A program made the translations under genes and the position numbers. Positions 61,504-64,000 of a stretch of DNA of 64,000 nucleotides are shown here, piece by piece (the first letter of the stretch is position 1; the number at the start of each line of letters is the position of its first letter). The stretch covers positions 9,424,001 to 9,488,000 of the forward strand of contig OW051495.1 in the NCBI GenBank assembly GCA_932521035.1. Reading direction: 5' to 3'. This stretch comes from Oscheius dolichura. Its lineage: Eukaryota; Nematoda; Chromadorea; Rhabditida; Rhabditidae. The notes under the pieces were generated by a model that worked only from the letters and a program-made list of their open reading frames with translations, was not told the DNA's origin and made no database searches.

Positions 61504-62820
61504 ATGCTGCAGCCACTTTCCATGCTCTTTCATATCCTATTTGCCCTCGTTGGGTGGGCTCTGGCCCAATACGTCGTCAGTCCTTATTATGGCGGCTACA
61601 GTAACTACGGTTCAACATCAATTCTTCCCTATGGAGGAGTTTATGGAGCTGGATATGGCTATCCCTCTACTGGTACTGCTCCCTATGGCGCCTATCCGTA
61701 TTATGGCTACACTGGAACTCTCCTGGGTGGCGGATACGGCTATCCCTCTGGATATCCTTACACCGGAATGGGCACTGGCTATCCTTCCGGATATCCATAC
61801 CCCGGAATGGGCACTGGCTATCCCTCCGGATATCCATACCCCGGAATGGGCACTGGCTATCCCTCCGGATATCCATACCCCGGAATGGGCACTGGCTATC
61901 CCTCCGGATATCCATACCCCGGAATGGGCACTGGCTATCCCTCCGGATATCCATACCCCGGAATGGGCTCCGGATATCCAGGAATTGGTACAGGACTTGT
62001 AGGAGATCCGACTGGAGGTCCCGGTGGAGTTGGACCCATTACAGGTGTCGCACCCGGAGGTGTTGTTAATCCAGGAGGAACGGCTTTGGTAACCAACCCG
62101 GCGGTTATAACAGCAGGAGCCTCAGGGATAATGGGAGCTATGGGAGTGACAGCTATTACTGCTAGCAATATTGTCGGAACAGAAATGTAAGTTTTTGTTT
62201 TGTTTCAAAGCGAGCAAGGAGCCAAGACAGAACACAGTAGAAAGATAGTAAAGGGTGTCGTTTTCAGTCCGGGAACGTTTACCATCGGAGATACTTTAAT
62301 CGTTACCGGATTCACACCTGGCTGCTGCCCACCAGGTCTCAGACAGGACGACTCTGTTTGGAGTGTGAATCTTCTCTCCGCAGCCCAAGCTCCCCTGGTC
62401 CATATGGCTGTTAAAGTCGGCTGGACACGTTTTACCATCAACAGTGCTATCAATGGATGGACAGGGGCATGGTACCCACCACGACCAGCCATACAGGCTT
62501 CCCCCTTCCGGCCCAATTCACCCTATACTATGCAGATTACAAACACTGCTACTATTCTTTCAGTAAGTTATTTTTTTGTCCAAAAGATGAGAAAAGAGTG
62601 GAGCAGTGGGCCTACAATAATTTTCTTTCAGATTTTGATAAACAACCTTCCCTATAATTATCCAAATGTGGCAAGAACTGGTCTCAATGGCTACGCGGCT
62701 TTGGGATTCGTTGGATATGATAAAGGACAGGTGTGCTCGGTTACCCTGGTCCGTGGCGGAGTCAGCACCGTCATTGCTATTGGAGCATCGCCTCTTTGTC
62801 AAACTGGAATTGTTGGATAA
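61504..62820 (+). CDS. Secreted galectin-like protein with Gly/Tyr/Pro tandem repeats
   Basis: Exons 61504-62186, 62268-62562, 62632-62820; phases fit. Signal peptide MLFHILFALVGWALA (Met at 61522, upstream Mets at 61504 and 61495). A Tyr/Gly-rich region follows with six units of GTGYPSGYPYPGM (13 residues, 39 bp, nearly perfect at DNA level), then a Gly/Pro/Val linker. The C-terminal galectin-like domain reads PGTFTIGDTLIVTGFTP, WSVNLLSAAQAPLVHMAVK, INSAINGWTGAWYPP, SPFRPNSPYTMQITN and ILINNLPYNYPNV. The usual HFNPRF and W..E sugar contacts are not obvious, so lectin activity is uncertain. May be a cuticle or surface-coat protein. Confidence 0.7.
61732..61976 (+). repeat. 39-bp minisatellite, about 6 units
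   Basis: The unit phase marker GGCACTGGCTATCC occurs at 61771, 61810, 61849, 61888 and 61927, exactly 39 bp apart, flanked by diverged units. It is in frame with the galectin-like gene. Confidence 0.92.
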
Positions 62821-63159
62821 TCCACACTATATTTTTGTACATATACTATGAAAGATAAATCACTTTTACCTCGCTATGGTCACCGCTTTAAAAAAATTAA
62901 AAGGCTCAAGGAGCAATCTTCCCCGAGCCATCCAATTATATGCTTCTTTATTATGTTTATTTATTAATTATAGAACTACATAACACGAACGGCCAGAAAA
63001 TGAAAGAATAAAACAAATGGAAAAGAAAGATAATAAAATGGAGCTTATTCTTCGCAGGACTCCTCCATTTTGGTAGTCGAACATTGGCTCATACTCTTGA
63101 TCTCTGCCCTGGCCAGTTATACCGCTCCTAATAAGCGTACTATATATAAAACCGGATTA
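62821..63159. other. Convergent intergenic region
   Basis: Lies between two convergent genes; AT-rich with several AATAAA/TTTATT words serving as likely polyadenylation signals on both strands. No gene seen. Confidence 0.45.
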
Positions 63160-64000
63160 TTACATTTGGGTTACGTCGTGCTTCTTTAAAAGACCCTTTA
63201 TAATGCTCCTGTACTGCGGGGTAACTCTCCTCAACATCTCAGGAGTCAAATGGGCTCCATCTTTTGTATAGGCCAGATAATTTGCTCTATTGTAGAAATA
63301 GTAAGTATCGGTTTCCTTTTCGAAGAATTTCTGTATATTTTTAGGTAAAAACAGAAGGTGTAAAGACGTTTTCACCTGTTGAACATCATTGTATTGGCAG
63401 TTACTACAATTTAGAGCTGCTAGACGGCGTCTATGATGGAATTGCTGCTCTTCTGTTTTCTTAAAAAGGTATACGGTAACTCGTTTAGCATAAATCTCAC
63501 AGCTCTGGACATTTTAAGATCTGATAGATCATAATTTCCTGTATAAAACCGTTGTGCAATAGTGTGGGATACTTGAAACCCGCTCCATAGGTAAGGAAAA
63601 TCAATGATGACTTCTTTTGCTCGAGAACTAGAATGAAATTGTTTTTATGAGTCTGAAACGGACCGAGCTCACCTATAGAAGTTCAAATGCTCTTGGAATT
63701 GCTGAAATATTCTATCTTCAGCCTTATTTTCTGAATTGAACGGGGCGAGTATGTCAGGTTCTCTGAAAAAAATACCAATCTCCTTAGAAACAGACGCATG
63801 TTTCAAGACAACGTTTTGTTTTTGAAAAGTAGCTGCCGTAAAACTTACATATGACCGTAAATAATCCAAATGATGTCGGGTTTCATCATTTCAACTACCT
63901 TATGAGCCGCAACGGTATATTCCGGAAAAGTTGCTGGATGAATTACCATCGGAACCGAGGCTGAATAGTCATCCTACTCGTTTTCTATCATAATCAACCT
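63160..64000 (-). CDS. SGNH domain of an OAC-type acyltransferase, 5' part outside window
   Basis: Readable exons, minus: from beyond 64000 to 63849 (VVEMMKPDIIWIIYGH), 63762-63673, 63627 to about 63390, and 63375-63160. The pattern fits the C-terminal SGNH domain of nematode OAC membrane acyltransferases: SRAKEVIIDFPYLWSGFQ, LNCSNCQYNDV (conserved Cys pair) and LAYTKDGAHLTPEMLRR (catalytic Asp-His-like). In the third exon, after FMLNELPYTFL, a one-base frame change in a T5/A4 context is needed to reach EEQQFHHRRRLAALNCSNC; the only intron that would repair it is 22 bp. Either a sequencing error or a disabled gene. Confidence 0.55.

Noticed and set aside
61667-61954. Repeat-containing ORFs on both other frames of the minisatellite
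   Set aside because: A 39-bp repeat is open in several frames; only the GTGYPSGYPYPGM frame continues from a signal peptide into the galectin-like domain.

Overview
The window looks like nuclear DNA of a nematode. Genes are split by many short introns (often 37-90 bp) with TTTCAG-type acceptors. Several start codons lie just behind an acceptor-like sequence with no upstream coding exon, as expected for spliced-leader trans-splicing. The gene families are typical of worms: Str-type and Srx serpentine receptors, C6-domain proteins, STELLO/DUF288 proteins, a SWEET transporter, an astacin, a divergent CK1-family kinase, UDP-glucuronosyltransferases and an SGNH domain of the OAC type. I cannot name the species.

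Layout. 0.3-4.3 kb: two tandem paralogous units, each with Pro/Gln-rich exons followed by a basic coiled-coil gene, separated by a TTAA-flanked MITE. 4.8-5.3 kb: a small phospholipase A2-like gene (minus). 5.96-10.03 kb: three tandem 7TM receptor genes. 10.1-15.2 kb: a broken UGT, two C6-domain genes (one frameshifted) and an intact UGT. 15.6-19.3 kb: a Ly6-like protein and a Str-type receptor. 19.3-20.5 kb: a C-type lectin. 21.5-23.4 kb: a CK1/TTBK-like kinase. 23.5-26.2 kb: a DNA transposon with 26-bp perfect inverted ends and a 9-bp target duplication, carrying an innexin-like fragment and a minus-strand gene fragment. 26.3-34.9 kb: a conserved block with a sigma-type GST, PIN1, the splicing helicase DDX46/PRP5 and parvin (PAT-6). 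36.1-37.2 kb: a SWEET sugar transporter. 38.2-39.4 kb: an unrecognised membrane gene that runs into the 3' end of a BEL/Pao retrotransposon. 41.9-44.3 kb: another C6 gene and a truncated Srx receptor. 44.5-47.8 kb: a second LTR and its CTAG-rich leader. 47.9-54.5 kb: two tandem STELLO-like genes (minus). 55.3-57.5 kb: an astacin metalloprotease. 58.6-60.1 kb: a carbohydrate sulfotransferase. 61.5-62.8 kb: a secreted galectin-like protein with a perfect 39-bp minisatellite. 63.2-64.0 kb: the 3' part of an SGNH-domain gene.

The housekeeping genes (PIN1, DDX46, parvin, GST) sit in one quiet 8.5-kb block. The rest is a fast-evolving environment rich in tandem duplications, partial copies and transposon scars. 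The strongest new observation is the 2.7-kb TIR element at 23515-26231. Its ends and target duplication are unusually clean, its gene content looks captured, and no transposase was recognised. Exon models were built by hand from splice consensus and frame continuity; exon ends may be off by a few bases.
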